The notes: generated by a model from the letters alone, not told the origin. A DNA stretch of 64,000 nt from Butyrivibrio sp. (GCA_015056495.1 SVGC01000014.1:42351-106350); one strand, 5' to 3'; positions 44,171-53,604 are shown, numbered from the stretch's first letter. Numbers and translations are program-made.

Positions 44171-45322
44171 ATGACTTTATTTGATCGAATATCTTTTATT
44201 TTCGTTGACTTCATGCAATATGGTTTATTGATTGTAATGGGATTTTTATTACTTGTTGTACCTTTTGTATGTATTTACAATTTCATAGGGCTTTTTCATA
44301 GGTTCAAGATAAAATGGTTTAGAAATATCATGTGGGCAATTACTCTGATTGCAGGGGTTATAGATACAATTTTATATATGGAACTGTTTGAAGATATAAG
44401 CCTGGAATCAGTTTGGGATGTGCAGCTGTACAATGATCAGGTTCATCAGCCTATATGGACTGGAAGCTGGGTGACACTTGCAGTTATTGGTATTGTAGGA
44501 ATCATAGGTGCAATAGCACTGATTGCTACAGATGTTAATAAGGTGCCTCCGCTTGTCACTGTTATCTCAATGGCAGCGGTATATCTGCTATTGGGAGAGG
44601 TGATAATGTGGTGCATTCAGCTGGCCAATCATATATTGTCAGATGCGATTATGTGCTATGTGCTTCCAGTGAATATATTTATGATTGCAGTTAATCTTTT
44701 TATGGAAAAGATCAGGCAGTGGAATGAAAATGAAGTTCATGCCAGTGAAAATTTTGGAAAAGATGGACTTATCAAGGGTTTAAACATGAGTCTCAAAAAG
44801 GCTGAAAATTGGCCTATTTATGCATTTCTTTTTATGGTTCCGCTCTTTGGTATAGTCCTTGTAATATTGATTTTATTTGGGCAGGAGCCTGATGCTGTGA
44901 TCAAGGCCTGGACAGAAACTACTGAATGGACGCTTTCACAACAGGTGGGACCACAGAACTTGTATTATGATGAGCATTATTTGTGTACAGTGGCAGCAGG
45001 CGGTCATAGAAAGGTTGTAAAGCCGGTCAGAAAAGGAATTAGACATGGACATGAAGTAATCGTTAGCAGGCAGCTAATGATAGCCAATGCTTTTGAAAAT
45101 GTACTTGAGGAAAAGACACCTCGTTTTCACAGAGCATTGCGTGATTTCTATGATAAATATGGTTTCCCAATTGCAGATTACATCAGAACCAATAAGGTAG
45201 CCTGCGACATTACTTATTTTGTAATGAAACCATTGGAGTGGATATTCCTTATAGTGCTGTATCTAGTGGATGTTAATCCTGAGAATAGAATTGCTGTGCA
45301 GTATCTTCCTAATATGAAGTGA
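44171..45322 (+). CDS. Polytopic membrane protein, DUF6688-like
   Basis: A 383-residue protein with five to six membrane segments in the first ~250 residues (YGLLIVMGFLLLVVPFVCIY, WVTLAVIGIVGIIGAIALI, AFLFMVPLFGIVLVILILF). A soluble C-terminal region follows, with CTVAAGGHRKVVKPVRKGIR and VIVSRQLMIANAFENVLEEK and one more membrane segment near residue 355. The C-terminal motifs match my recollection of the DUF6688 family. No function is known to me. It is probably expressed with the lipoprotein gene before it. Confidence 0.6.
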   Translation: MTLFDRISFIFVDFMQYGLLIVMGFLLLVVPFVCIYNFIGLFHRFKIKWFRNIMWAITLIAGVIDTILYMELFEDISLESVWDVQLYNDQVHQPIWTGSWVTLAVIGIVGIIGAIALIATDVNKVPPLVTVISMAAVYLLLGEVIMWCIQLANHILSDAIMCYVLPVNIFMIAVNLFMEKIRQWNENEVHASENFGKDGLIKGLNMSLKKAENWPIYAFLFMVPLFGIVLVILILFGQEPDAVIKAWTETTEWTLSQQVGPQNLYYDEHYLCTVAAGGHRKVVKPVRKGIRHGHEVIVSRQLMIANAFENVLEEKTPRFHRALRDFYDKYGFPIADYIRTNKVACDITYFVMKPLEWIFLIVLYLVDVNPENRIAVQYLPNMK

Positions 45323-45335
45323 TGCAGAGTGCCTT

Positions 45336-45390
45336 CAAACCTCTTATTGCACTTTTTCTTATTGATAAAAAAAGTACAATAAGAGGTTTG
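45336..45390 (+). terminator. Strong stem-loop after DUF6688-like gene
   Basis: CAAACCTCTTATTG (from 45336) pairs with CAATAAGAGGTTTG (ending 45390), with ACTTTTT/AAAAAGT inside. A stem of about 20 pairs. Confidence 0.85.
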
Positions 45391-45468
45391 ACGTTAAACT
45401 AGCGAGTGACTATACTGTTTTATGTGTTAGGCAATGCTAACAAAAATGCTATAAAAGGGGAGAAAAAA

Positions 45469-46305
45469 ATGAAAAGAAAAACAGCTATGTTACTTGCATT
45501 AGTGATGACAGCATCACTTTATGGATGCGGATCATCAGAGGCGGAAAATCAGGGAGCAGTTGAAACATCAACTGCAGCAGTATCAGAAGAGGTAGCAGAA
45601 ACAGCAACAGAAGCAACAACAGAGACAGAAGAGTCTTCTTCAGATGCCTCTGCGGAAGCTGGTTCATCAGAAGAAGCTGGTGAGGCAGGTGCAGATTTAT
45701 CTGCATTAGAGGGAACATATATCGAGTTATTCCCGGAATTTGCAAAAGAAGAATACAAAGATTGGTGGGTTGAGTGCATTAACGCCTACGAAACAGATGA
45801 GGCTACTGTTGAGAGTTACTACAAGATGCTGACAGAGTCATATGTTGGAACTCTGAAAGGTCAGGAAGCAGTTGATACTTATACAGCCGAATCATTTTTG
45901 TTTGACTGTTATTTTGAAAATGATATAGCTACTATCACTATCGATGGTAATACAATTTCAGGTGCTGATGCAGATGGTAACGAGATCTTTAGCCATGAAT
46001 ATACATATGTAGAAGATGTGGATGCCGCATATGGCGAAGCTGTAATGCCGGGTTATTTCCATGTATATAAGACAGATGATGTAGATGCAGGCGATTATAC
46101 ATATTTTGCATTTACAGATGATACTCCAGCAGGTGAATATCATATCGAATTTAGATATGGTGCAGATCTTGAAGGCATGGGAAGCTTCGTTGACGGAGAT
46201 TATGCTTACTGGATGGCATCAGGAATCCTGCAGGATTATGATGAGGAAATGATTCATGATTGTATTAAGTTATTTGTAGATGAGAATGTTGGTGGCGAGG
46301 AATAA
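45469..46305 (+). CDS. Lipoprotein with possible ZinT-like lipocalin domain
   Basis: About 278 residues from the ATG at 45469 (AGGGGAG upstream). Signal peptide ends LYGC (Cys20), then a Thr/Glu/Ser/Ala-rich linker to about residue 80. The rest has an order reminiscent of ZinT: a helical start, ATITIDGNTISGADADGNE, then YTYFAFTDDTPAGEYHIEFR and a C-terminal helix. ZinT normally has a zinc-binding HxH in that last strand; here only one His is seen in EYHIEF, so metal binding is doubtful. The homology is a by-eye inference. Confidence 0.5.
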   Translation: MKRKTAMLLALVMTASLYGCGSSEAENQGAVETSTAAVSEEVAETATEATTETEESSSDASAEAGSSEEAGEAGADLSALEGTYIELFPEFAKEEYKDWWVECINAYETDEATVESYYKMLTESYVGTLKGQEAVDTYTAESFLFDCYFENDIATITIDGNTISGADADGNEIFSHEYTYVEDVDAAYGEAVMPGYFHVYKTDDVDAGDYTYFAFTDDTPAGEYHIEFRYGADLEGMGSFVDGDYAYWMASGILQDYDEEMIHDCIKLFVDENVGGEE

Positions 46306-46407
46306 GCAGTAAGAAGATTACGAGACAGAGTATCTATGAGTTTATAGAGGATAATCAAGAAATTTTTATCAGTAAAAAGAAAGAATCAATTGCGGTATAT
46401 CAAAAAA

Positions 46408-46462
46408 GCACCATCCCAGCAAGCGTGATGAAGTTTTCGCGTAAGCTAAGGAGGTGCTTTTT
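46408..46462 (+). terminator. Repeat-family terminator, copy A (GTGRCGARRG hairpin)
   Basis: GCACC (46408-46412) pairs with GGTGC (46453-46457), followed by a T-run. Inside is AGC-AAG-CGTGA...TCGCG-TAA-GCT, an internal AAG/TAA loop and a hairpin whose loop reads TGAAGTTT. It closely matches 55323-55379. It terminates the lipoprotein transcript. The rest of 46306-46560 holds only the ribosome binding site of the next gene. Confidence 0.75.
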
Positions 46463-46560
46463 GTTGCTTGTTAAGAGAAGTATAATGGAGAGGTAAATAG
46501 ATGTTTAAAATGTTAAGGAGATGCTCAAGAAACAAGGGTGAAAGAATATAAAGGTAAAAA

Positions 46561-47214
46561 ATGATTATGAAAAAACGAATTATTTGCTTTGGCGACTCCA
46601 ATACATGGGGATACAATCCCACAAACGGAAGCCGCTACGATGAAAACACAAGATGGCCGCAGGTGCTTAATAAACTCTTAGGAGATGACTATACGGTTAT
46701 CGAAGAAGGACAAAACGGCAGAACCATTGCCAATGCCGACCCGTGGGAATGGGGTTGCAAGTGCGGAATGGACTATATTCTCCCTATGGTAGAGAGCCAT
46801 AAGCCTTTTGACCTTTTAATAATAATGCTTGGTTCCAACGATCTTAAGGCCAAGTTTCACCTCCCTGCCGGAGATATAGCAGGCAGCCTTCAGAACATGC
46901 TTATGAAGACTAAAAGCTTTTTACAGTATCAGTGCGGCATTGAGCCTAAGATATTAATTGTATCCCCTCCGCACCTTGGAGATAATCTTAAGACATCTCC
47001 CTTTGCACCTTTTTTTGACGTAGATACTGTAGTTGAGAATTCCAAACACTTAGCCTATTGGTACGAGCTGGTTGCAAGGCAGTTTAACTGCGATTTTCTT
47101 GACGCAGCTACCATCTGTATGGCAGGAGATGCAGACAGCCTTCACCTTATGGAAGAAGGGCACAAAAATCTGGCGGAAGGCATATATCAAAAGATACTTG
47201 ATATGAAGCTTTAG
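46561..47214 (+). CDS. SGNH/GDSL-family hydrolase
   Basis: A 217-residue cytoplasmic esterase of the SGNH class. The nucleophile Ser is in CFGDSNTWGYNP (about residue 11), the block III Asn in IIMLGSNDLK (about residue 97), and a C-terminal DADSLHLMEEGHKNLA provides the Asp/His pair (block V). This subtype is often annotated arylesterase or acyl-CoA thioesterase I-like and can remove acetyl groups from sugars. A weak AAAGG precedes the ATG. Confidence 0.9.
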   Translation: MIMKKRIICFGDSNTWGYNPTNGSRYDENTRWPQVLNKLLGDDYTVIEEGQNGRTIANADPWEWGCKCGMDYILPMVESHKPFDLLIIMLGSNDLKAKFHLPAGDIAGSLQNMLMKTKSFLQYQCGIEPKILIVSPPHLGDNLKTSPFAPFFDVDTVVENSKHLAYWYELVARQFNCDFLDAATICMAGDADSLHLMEEGHKNLAEGIYQKILDMKL

Positions 47215-47325
47215 GCCGGAAGATTTACGGAGTCTTACGATTAAGCAGAAAGATACAAGTAACTTCTAACTATGACTGATCCAAAGAAATAACTAAATCT
47301 GGTAATGTAAATTGGAGGAATGATT

Positions 47326-48072
47326 ATGGAATATATTAGAGTTACCAAGGACAATTTAGAGGAAGAGCATATCTGCTGTGCCATATCCAATAATAAAGAT
47401 GTTCAGGTTTCATCAAAGAAGGCATGGCTTGCAGATAGATTTGACGAAGGGCTTGTTTTTTTAAAGAGCGCAGAGCGTGGCAAGTGCTTTATTGAGTACA
47501 TCCCTGCAGAGAATGCATGGGCTCCGATTAGTGCAGATGGTTACATGTACATAGACTGCTTGTGGGTTTCTGGTTCTTTTAAGGGACATGGCTATTCCAC
47601 AGAGCTTCTAAATGCCTGCGTTGCAGACAGCAAGGAAAAGGGTAGGAAAGGACTTTGCATTCTTTCATCAGCCAAGAAAAAGCCATTTCTTGCGGATCCT
47701 AAGTTCTTGAAATATAAAGGCTTTGAAGTTTGTGATGAAGCTGATAATGGTATTCAGCTGTGGTACCTGCCATTTGATGAGAAGGCTGCCAAGCCAGCTT
47801 TTAAGGAATGTGCCAAGCATCCACACATAGATGAAAAAGGCTATGTGCTTTATTACACAAACCAGTGTCCATTCAATGCTAAGTATGTTCCTGTCTTGGA
47901 AGAAACCGCCAAGAAGAACAGCATTCCATTCAAAGCAATTAAGATCCAGAGCAGAGATGAAGCTCAGAACGCACCTACTCCTATCACAACATATTCTTTC
48001 TTCTGTGATGGCGAGTACGTGACCAATGAGCAGATGAATGATAAGAAATTCCTTAAGCTGATTGGGAAGTAA
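47326..48072 (+). CDS. GNAT acetyltransferase with YoaP-like C-terminal domain
   Basis: About 248 residues from the ATG at 47326, which is seven bases after GGAGG; an ATG at 47320 is too close to it. Residues 1-145 are a GNAT domain with the acetyl-CoA loop in FKGHGYSTELLNAC. Residues about 165-248 match the YoaP-type domain, with YVLYYTNQCPFNAKYVP (CPF resembles a thioredoxin-like Cys site) and TTYSFFCDGEYVTNEQM. The substrate is unknown. A terminator follows. Confidence 0.85.
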   Translation: MEYIRVTKDNLEEEHICCAISNNKDVQVSSKKAWLADRFDEGLVFLKSAERGKCFIEYIPAENAWAPISADGYMYIDCLWVSGSFKGHGYSTELLNACVADSKEKGRKGLCILSSAKKKPFLADPKFLKYKGFEVCDEADNGIQLWYLPFDEKAAKPAFKECAKHPHIDEKGYVLYYTNQCPFNAKYVPVLEETAKKNSIPFKAIKIQSRDEAQNAPTPITTYSFFCDGEYVTNEQMNDKKFLKLIGK

Positions 48073-48117
48073 GAATACATAGTTGATGCGTGATTCATGT
48101 CAAAAAAAGAGTCGCAG

Positions 48118-48157
48118 AGAGGTTTTTACGATAGTAATTCGTGAGAACCTCTTTTTT
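48118..48157 (+). terminator. Terminator after GNAT/YoaP gene
   Basis: AGAGGTT (48118-48124) pairs with AACCTCT (48146-48152), with TACG/CGTG extending inward, followed by a six-T run. Confidence 0.85.
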
Positions 48158-48198
48158 CTTGCGCTTCAATATAGTATCATCAAAGAAATGCAGATGAG

Positions 48199-48771
48199 AT
48201 GTTAGGGCCAACGCCCGATAGAGGCGACATGCTCTATCGCTACGAGCATTCAGTAAGGGTTGCTGAAAACGGCAGAATGATCGCGATTGCTGAGAACCTT
48301 CCCGTCACCGATACTGTGGTGGCCTGCCTCCTTCATGACGTAGGCTACAGAGAATGTGGCGACGACTGGCGCATCCACCCGCAGGTAAGCGCTGATATTG
48401 CCGCAGAGTATCTTGCCAGAATAGGCTATGATCCTGATATGGCAAAAGAAATAGTGCAGGGAATCGGAAGGCACAACCTGACTGACACGTTACCTGAGGA
48501 CATGAGCGTATTCCAGACCACCATCAGAGACAGCGATGATATCGACAGATTCGATATTATCAGGATTGCAATGGCTATGGGCAGTTCCGTTCACGAAAAG
48601 ACAAATGTCGAGATCATCGAATCCTGCCAAAAGCAGATAGATATAGCAAGATGGTACATGAGACTTCCAAGGGGAACCAAGACTGCCAAGGATATGATGG
48701 ATAAAGAACTAACACAGAGAATAGAGCTTCTTGAACAGATCATAGCGCAGGCAAAGAAAGGCTTTGAATAA
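48199..48771 (+). CDS. HD-domain phosphohydrolase
   Basis: A 190-residue cytoplasmic HD-superfamily protein. Metal ligands: His in YRYEHSVRVAENG (about 17), the HD pair in CLLHDVGYRECG (about 50-51), His in IHPQVSADIA, and Asp in IRDSDDIDRFD. Such proteins hydrolyse phosphoesters, often of nucleotides. No clear ribosome binding site precedes the ATG, so the N terminus is uncertain. The flavoprotein gene follows at once and may be translationally coupled. Confidence 0.85.
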   Translation: MLGPTPDRGDMLYRYEHSVRVAENGRMIAIAENLPVTDTVVACLLHDVGYRECGDDWRIHPQVSADIAAEYLARIGYDPDMAKEIVQGIGRHNLTDTLPEDMSVFQTTIRDSDDIDRFDIIRIAMAMGSSVHEKTNVEIIESCQKQIDIARWYMRLPRGTKTAKDMMDKELTQRIELLEQIIAQAKKGFE

Positions 48772-48775
48772 ACCA

Positions 48776-49315
48776 ATGAATGCTTTAATCATTAATTGCA
48801 GCCCTGTAAAAACAGGAGCTACAGCAGAAATTGTCAACATCATAGATAAGGAAATCTCTACTCGATATGATACAAAATGTATCTGTATAGATGATTATTC
48901 TTTTGACTTCTGCAGGGGATGTAGGACCTGCCACAGCACGGCAAAGTGTGTTATGGATGATGACATCCTCAAAATCATGGATGAGTTCGACAATGCAGAT
49001 GTCATCGTATCTGTATCACCCTCCTACTGGGCTGATATTCCGGGACAGTACAAGGCATTTATCGACAGATGCACGCCTTGGTGCGATACACATGAACCGC
49101 ATGCTTCAATCAAAGAAGGCAAAAAGGGATACTCAGTTGCTCTTAGAACAGGACCAGGCATGCATGAGTGCGACAGGATTATTCAGAGCATTGAGCATTT
49201 CTATGGTCATTTGCATATTGAGTGCGCAGGTCATCTTGGACTAACATCAATTGAGTATAAAGAGAATGTAGAACCCAGGAAACAAGAAATAATTGAGTTT
49301 TGTAAGAAGGTTTAA
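48776..49315 (+). CDS. Flavodoxin-like NAD(P)H oxidoreductase
   Basis: About 179 residues from the ATG at 48776; a TTG at 48764, overlapping the previous stop and nearer to an AAAGG, is an alternative. MNALIINCSPVKTGATAEIV is the FMN-phosphate loop of the NADPH-dependent FMN reductase family. FCRGCRTCHSTAKCVMDDD has the Cys pattern of the iron-sulfur flavoprotein subgroup but may not hold a cluster. SPSYWADIPGQYKAFIDR is the flavin-ring segment. It probably acts in cytoplasmic electron transfer or detoxification. Confidence 0.85.
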   Translation: MNALIINCSPVKTGATAEIVNIIDKEISTRYDTKCICIDDYSFDFCRGCRTCHSTAKCVMDDDILKIMDEFDNADVIVSVSPSYWADIPGQYKAFIDRCTPWCDTHEPHASIKEGKKGYSVALRTGPGMHECDRIIQSIEHFYGHLHIECAGHLGLTSIEYKENVEPRKQEIIEFCKKV

Positions 49316-49713
49316 TTTCATTTTATAGACAATGAGAAAAACGATGACAAAAACAGACAAAGCGCGGGTAGGATTTTTGAAATAAATTCAGTTTTTGACT
49401 AAAACCATCATGCTTCTCTAATTTAGTCACTCTTTTTGGAGTTTCTAATGATGCTATGAAGTGACTCAGGTGATAGATTTCAGCTGGCTTAGTCAAATTT
49501 TCTTTAATTGAAAGCGTAAAATTGTCTGATTGAAGTGACTAAAGCATTCAAAATACTATACATTAGTCAATTTTTCAAATTTGCCTACTTCAACGAATAA
49601 GAAAATCTAATTGCGGATGATAAAGTTATATCGGAAGATAATAAAACAAGGGCATTTGGCTTTTCTTAGTATAGATAATAAACAGTTAAAAAACGGAAAA
49701 TAGTGAGAAAAAA
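49316..49713. other. Gene-free 398-bp stretch with repeated AGTCA/TGACT words
   Basis: No ORF with a ribosome binding site. The words TTAGTCA, TGACTAA, GTGACTC or close variants occur six times between about 49398 and 49570, in both orientations (TTTTGACTAAAA, AATTTAGTCACT, GAAGTGACTCAG, CTTAGTCAAATT, GAAGTGACTAAA, CATTAGTCAATT). It could be a decayed palindromic element. CATCATG and ATGATG also face each other across part of it. Confidence 0.45.
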
Positions 49714-50229
49714 ATGAATTATATTAACAAAGGAAAAAGAGATGTGATCATAATACCCGAGTTTAGCAATGTGCAGGTCATCGAAAAGATCAGAGAAAAG
49801 TATGATGAACTGTACGGTATCGTACCGCCGCACATTACGCTTGCTTTCCCTTTTGATAGCGATATCCCAGATGATATCTTAAAGAGCAGATTGACGGAGA
49901 TTGCGGCTGATTTTAAACCTTTTAAGATTAGACTTAAGGGGATATCGTTCGTTCTGGATAAAAGGGTTGATATATACTACATTTTCCTGGATTTTATAGA
50001 GGGAGAAGAAAAGATTAAAGATCTTCACAAAAGAATCTATAAGGAGATCCTGCGGGAAGAACTGACCTTTGATTACAGACCGCATATTACCTTAGGATGC
50101 ACAAAAGAAAAGATCACTCTCAGTCTGGATGAGGAATTTGAATCTACGGTTGAACAGCTGTCTGTTGAGTTAATAGGTGAAAATGAAGAATCTAATATAA
50201 TAATACAGGCTGGATTATCCGGAAGATAA
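49714..50229 (+). CDS. 2H phosphoesterase (2'-5' RNA ligase family)
   Basis: A 171-residue cytoplasmic protein with two HxT motifs spaced as in the 2H phosphoesterase superfamily: PPHITLAFP at about residues 39-47 and RPHITLGC at about 125-132. Family members open or close 2'-5' or cyclic phosphodiesters in RNA or small molecules. The CPBP protease gene follows after 18 bases, but I see no functional tie. Confidence 0.88.
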   Translation: MNYINKGKRDVIIIPEFSNVQVIEKIREKYDELYGIVPPHITLAFPFDSDIPDDILKSRLTEIAADFKPFKIRLKGISFVLDKRVDIYYIFLDFIEGEEKIKDLHKRIYKEILREELTFDYRPHITLGCTKEKITLSLDEEFESTVEQLSVELIGENEESNIIIQAGLSGR

Positions 50230-50247
50230 AAAGGATATAGAAATGGT

Positions 50248-51015
50248 ATGAATAACAAAAAGGCACTGACGCTATATTTGGTTGGAGCATTAGGACAAAT
50301 TATCGTCGTATGTATAATTGCCTTTGTACTAAGACGATATGGACTGGAGGTGGGTTATGCCACACCGTTAGGATGGATCATCATTGCAATTGGTGGTATT
50401 TCTTCAGCGTTATGGGGAGCCATTATTTCAATCAAATATCGAAATACAGGTTTTAAAACCGTAATCTGTGATTTCTTTAGGATTAAACAAAGCCCTCTAA
50501 ATTATGGTTGGATGATTTTGTTCTTATGTTTGGATTTTGTTCCGGTTGTATTCGGAGGGAGGATATCAATAAGAGTGTGGTATCTGCTGATCATAATGTT
50601 TTTCAAGCATATAGTACTAGGTGGTATAGAAGAAATTGGCTGGAGATACCTGTTTCAACCGCTTTTGCAGGAAAGACTGCACTACATTTTAGCTACGATC
50701 ATCACATTTTTCTCGTGGGGATTATGGCATTTTTTGTTTTTTTATCTGGATGAAACACATGCTGATGTGATCCCGTTTTTAATTGGTTTACTTGTAAATA
50801 GCTTTATTCTTTCAGCGTTATATGTGAAAACAAATAACCTTTGGATATGTGTAATGACGCATTCCCTGATTAATGTTTTTTCACAACTTGTAACTGGTGG
50901 TAATCAATATGTAGGCTATTTCAGTAAAGTTGTTATTATAGTAATCGCTATAATGCTTGCTACTAAAACAACAATTAGGAAGCAAGTAAACAATTGTGCG
51001 TATGCTAACACATAA
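50248..51015 (+). CDS. CPBP (CAAX-like) intramembrane metalloprotease
   Basis: A 255-residue protein with about seven membrane segments. The CPBP motifs are present: EEIGWRYLF (EExxxR), WGLWHFLFF (FxxxH type) and CVMTHSLINVF (HxxxN). Such glutamic intramembrane proteases cleave substrate tails in the membrane; some protect against bacteriocins. No bacteriocin precursor is recognisable beside it. Confidence 0.9.
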   Translation: MNNKKALTLYLVGALGQIIVVCIIAFVLRRYGLEVGYATPLGWIIIAIGGISSALWGAIISIKYRNTGFKTVICDFFRIKQSPLNYGWMILFLCLDFVPVVFGGRISIRVWYLLIIMFFKHIVLGGIEEIGWRYLFQPLLQERLHYILATIITFFSWGLWHFLFFYLDETHADVIPFLIGLLVNSFILSALYVKTNNLWICVMTHSLINVFSQLVTGGNQYVGYFSKVVIIVIAIMLATKTTIRKQVNNCAYANT

Positions 51016-51192
51016 TATTGGAAGATGATTGGGTACGCGATATGATTGATTTCATGCAGACATCGTTGAACTTGAATTCCCATGAAATACTTCTGCAGCT
51101 ATATTGGCGAAGTCTTCATTGGCACAGGACGTGTATGTATGCCTGTGGAACTCTGGAATAGTAGTATGACAGGTAAAAAAGGCCAGTACTGA
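51016..51192 (+). pseudogene. Possible gene remnant
   Basis: Between the CPBP protease gene and a terminator are two short overlapping open stretches: WEDDWVRDMIDFMQTSLNLN (about 51022-51081) and a 36-codon ORF from ATG 51082 to the TGA at 51190-51192 (MKYFCSYIGEVFIGTGRVC). Both look protein-like but are too short and in different frames, as a decayed gene would be. I cannot name the parent family. Confidence 0.3.
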
Positions 51193-51218
51193 CTTGGTGT
51201 CCCCAGCAGTACTGGCCT
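51180..51218. terminator. Strong stem-loop between converging genes
   Basis: AGGCCAGTACTG (51180-51191) and CAGTACTGGCCT (51207-51218) form a perfect 12-bp stem. An A-run precedes it, giving a T-run on the minus strand, so it suits the minus-strand arabinanase gene. Confidence 0.8.
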
Positions 51219-51319
51219 GATTATGGTTATAAAAAGTGATTCATTCTGATTTAGTCCTAAAAAAACAAATTCAAATTAATATAGTTCAGACACCGTAGCA
51301 TAATAGCAGCATACTTAGA

Positions 51320-53479
51320 TTAGTTATTTGTTTCTGAATTCATATAGAGCGGGTAGCCAGTAGTCTGTCCCATGGCAGTTACTGTAGAACCTACACAATT
51401 TTTATTATCAAGCCATGTGATAGATACATTGCCATAGTAGGTATCGTAACTGTCTATTTCCAATTTGATGTAGTTGTCACCGTACATCTTCCATGTACCA
51501 GTGGCATCTCCTGTAATTGTTCCATCTTCAGAAAGTGTTACGTAGATGGCTTCAGTAGTTACATAAGGGTCGCCTGCAAGAACTAACTGGAACTGATCAT
51601 CTTGTGCAAAGGAAAGAAATTCTTCCTGACTGACTGCTCTGGCTACTTCGCCGCTGTATCGGTTGGCTCCAATCACTATCTGTCCAAGAGAATTTATGTA
51701 ATATGGATGAGCCTGCATCATGAACTTATCGCTGCCACCGGCAAGTTCATATCCGTTATCACATAGATCTGTTTTGTTGGCCTGAAGAGCAAGAGTTCTG
51801 ACCATCAACATGGCAATGTCTGTACCATCGCTGGTAGTATACAGATCACCATGCCCCGGAGCGTGTATATCGAAATCATAGTCAGCCCATTTAAAAGATG
51901 ACATGGCTGTAAATTCAGTACTGCCATCGATTCGGTCTGCAGTAGTTATATATGATTCCTTGTCAAGATCAGATCTGTATCCTGATAAAGGTGGGAAAAG
52001 GCCGGTTACAAGCTCTTTTCCAATCCATCCTGATGCAAGAGGATCACCTGATAGATTAGTAAATGATGTGATATCTTCAGAGCCGGAAGTAAAGAGTACA
52101 TAATTTCTTCTAAGAACTCCAAGACATTCCATCAAATAATAATAATTGTCATAAGTCTGTGTGACATTGCCATCTTCATCTGTTATTTCTACATTGGTCT
52201 GACGAGTTATGATACTTCCTTCAGCACAGTAGCTCAGGTGGAGACCATAGTAGTCGTTGCTCTCTCCAATGGCAAGGTTTCTGGCTGCTTCCATATTGGT
52301 ATTGATTGTTTCGGCATCGAGCCACTCTGTTTGGCCATCTGCGCGAAGGCCGGTTGATGGATCAAGTTCAAGCATATATACCCCTGCACCAAAGGAACCG
52401 TAGGTCATATACATTTTGCCGTCTGCGCTATATACGATCTGAGGATCCAGAGCAACCACGTTGTAGTAGAGCGCATCTTGAGCGTAATCACTGATAGACT
52501 GAAGTATTACACCTTTGTATTCAAAAGAACCTGCTTCAAGTGTAGGTGAGTAGGCTTGGACAATACAAACTCGATCGTGTTTTTCATCATCCACTGCGCT
52601 GTTCACGATACAAGTATATAGCCAATAACCGCCATCTGGTGCCTGAACAAGATCTGCGGCCCAGTATTGACATCCAGAAGCCGTTTTGAGCATCCAGTCA
52701 TCTACAGCAGTCCAGCCAGCAGCTTCCATACCATCTGCGGCAGGAGTTGTTTTACCTATATTTTCCCAGTGAATAAGGTCTGTGGAACGCCTAAGCAGAT
52801 TGCCGCCTTCCCAGCCTGTCTGTACCATGTAATAGTATTTTGTTCCATCAATTATTGCTTCTGTGATAGATGGATCATGTACATTGCAGTTTTCATCATA
52901 TTCTCCAGGTGCTCCGTTACTTCCCCAGATAAATTCAAGATCTCCTGCAGCAACACTATCTGCATTAATATCATAAGTTGGATCATCCGGATAAGCAGCT
53001 TTGACAGCAACGTTTAGGTCAAAGACTTCTTTTTTGCCATGAAAAAGATGTAATGTAATGGTGCCATCTGATGAATTGGACTGATCAGCTGTAAGTACCA
53101 TGTTCTCAGCATCCCAACTTGCTAGAGAATTTAGATCGATTTCATTACCTTCGCTGTCAATTGCAGTAACTGTGACATCGGTGATATCTTCATCTGCAAG
53201 CTCCAATTTGTAGGTTGTTGCAGCTTCTGTGAGATATCCCAGCTGCAGATTGTCGTAGCATATGGTAGGAGCCAGATCGCTGGATACGTATTTGTCGCTA
53301 CCATCTTCGTTACAATTGGCTGAGTACAGAACATCAATGTCTGTAAGATTCTGAATCTGTAGATCAGTTGGATCAACAGATGTCTTAGATGTGCTTGCAC
53401 TATCCCCACACGCTGTAAGCGAAGCTATCAAAGCAGCGCACAGCACCAATCCTGTGAAACACTTGTTTTTTCTATGCAT
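51320..53479 (-). CDS. GH43 endo-arabinanase-like lipoprotein
   Basis: A 719-residue lipoprotein; the signal ends LTAC (Cys24). Residues about 40-165 are an N-terminal beta domain. Residues about 180-560 are a GH43 five-bladed propeller: Asp202 in NVHDPSITEA (base), Asp276 in WAADLVQAPD (pKa modulator) and Glu420 in SYCAEGSII (acid). Residues about 600-715 form the C-terminal beta domain typical of endo-1,5-alpha-L-arabinanases. It would cut pectic arabinan at the cell surface. AAGG precedes the ATG. It stands alone, without transporter genes. Confidence 0.88.
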   Translation of the reverse strand: MHRKNKCFTGLVLCAALIASLTACGDSASTSKTSVDPTDLQIQNLTDIDVLYSANCNEDGSDKYVSSDLAPTICYDNLQLGYLTEAATTYKLELADEDITDVTVTAIDSEGNEIDLNSLASWDAENMVLTADQSNSSDGTITLHLFHGKKEVFDLNVAVKAAYPDDPTYDINADSVAAGDLEFIWGSNGAPGEYDENCNVHDPSITEAIIDGTKYYYMVQTGWEGGNLLRRSTDLIHWENIGKTTPAADGMEAAGWTAVDDWMLKTASGCQYWAADLVQAPDGGYWLYTCIVNSAVDDEKHDRVCIVQAYSPTLEAGSFEYKGVILQSISDYAQDALYYNVVALDPQIVYSADGKMYMTYGSFGAGVYMLELDPSTGLRADGQTEWLDAETINTNMEAARNLAIGESNDYYGLHLSYCAEGSIITRQTNVEITDEDGNVTQTYDNYYYLMECLGVLRRNYVLFTSGSEDITSFTNLSGDPLASGWIGKELVTGLFPPLSGYRSDLDKESYITTADRIDGSTEFTAMSSFKWADYDFDIHAPGHGDLYTTSDGTDIAMLMVRTLALQANKTDLCDNGYELAGGSDKFMMQAHPYYINSLGQIVIGANRYSGEVARAVSQEEFLSFAQDDQFQLVLAGDPYVTTEAIYVTLSEDGTITGDATGTWKMYGDNYIKLEIDSYDTYYGNVSITWLDNKNCVGSTVTAMGQTTGYPLYMNSETNN

Positions 53480-53604
53480 TTTTACCTTCCCTTCCCCAAT
53501 AGGCTTTTATTCACTATATTTCATAATACGCTTTTGGTGAATGGAATACTATGTAATTTATTAATGTGTTTTTGTATAGGTGAAATAATATGTTCATCAA
53601 GAAG

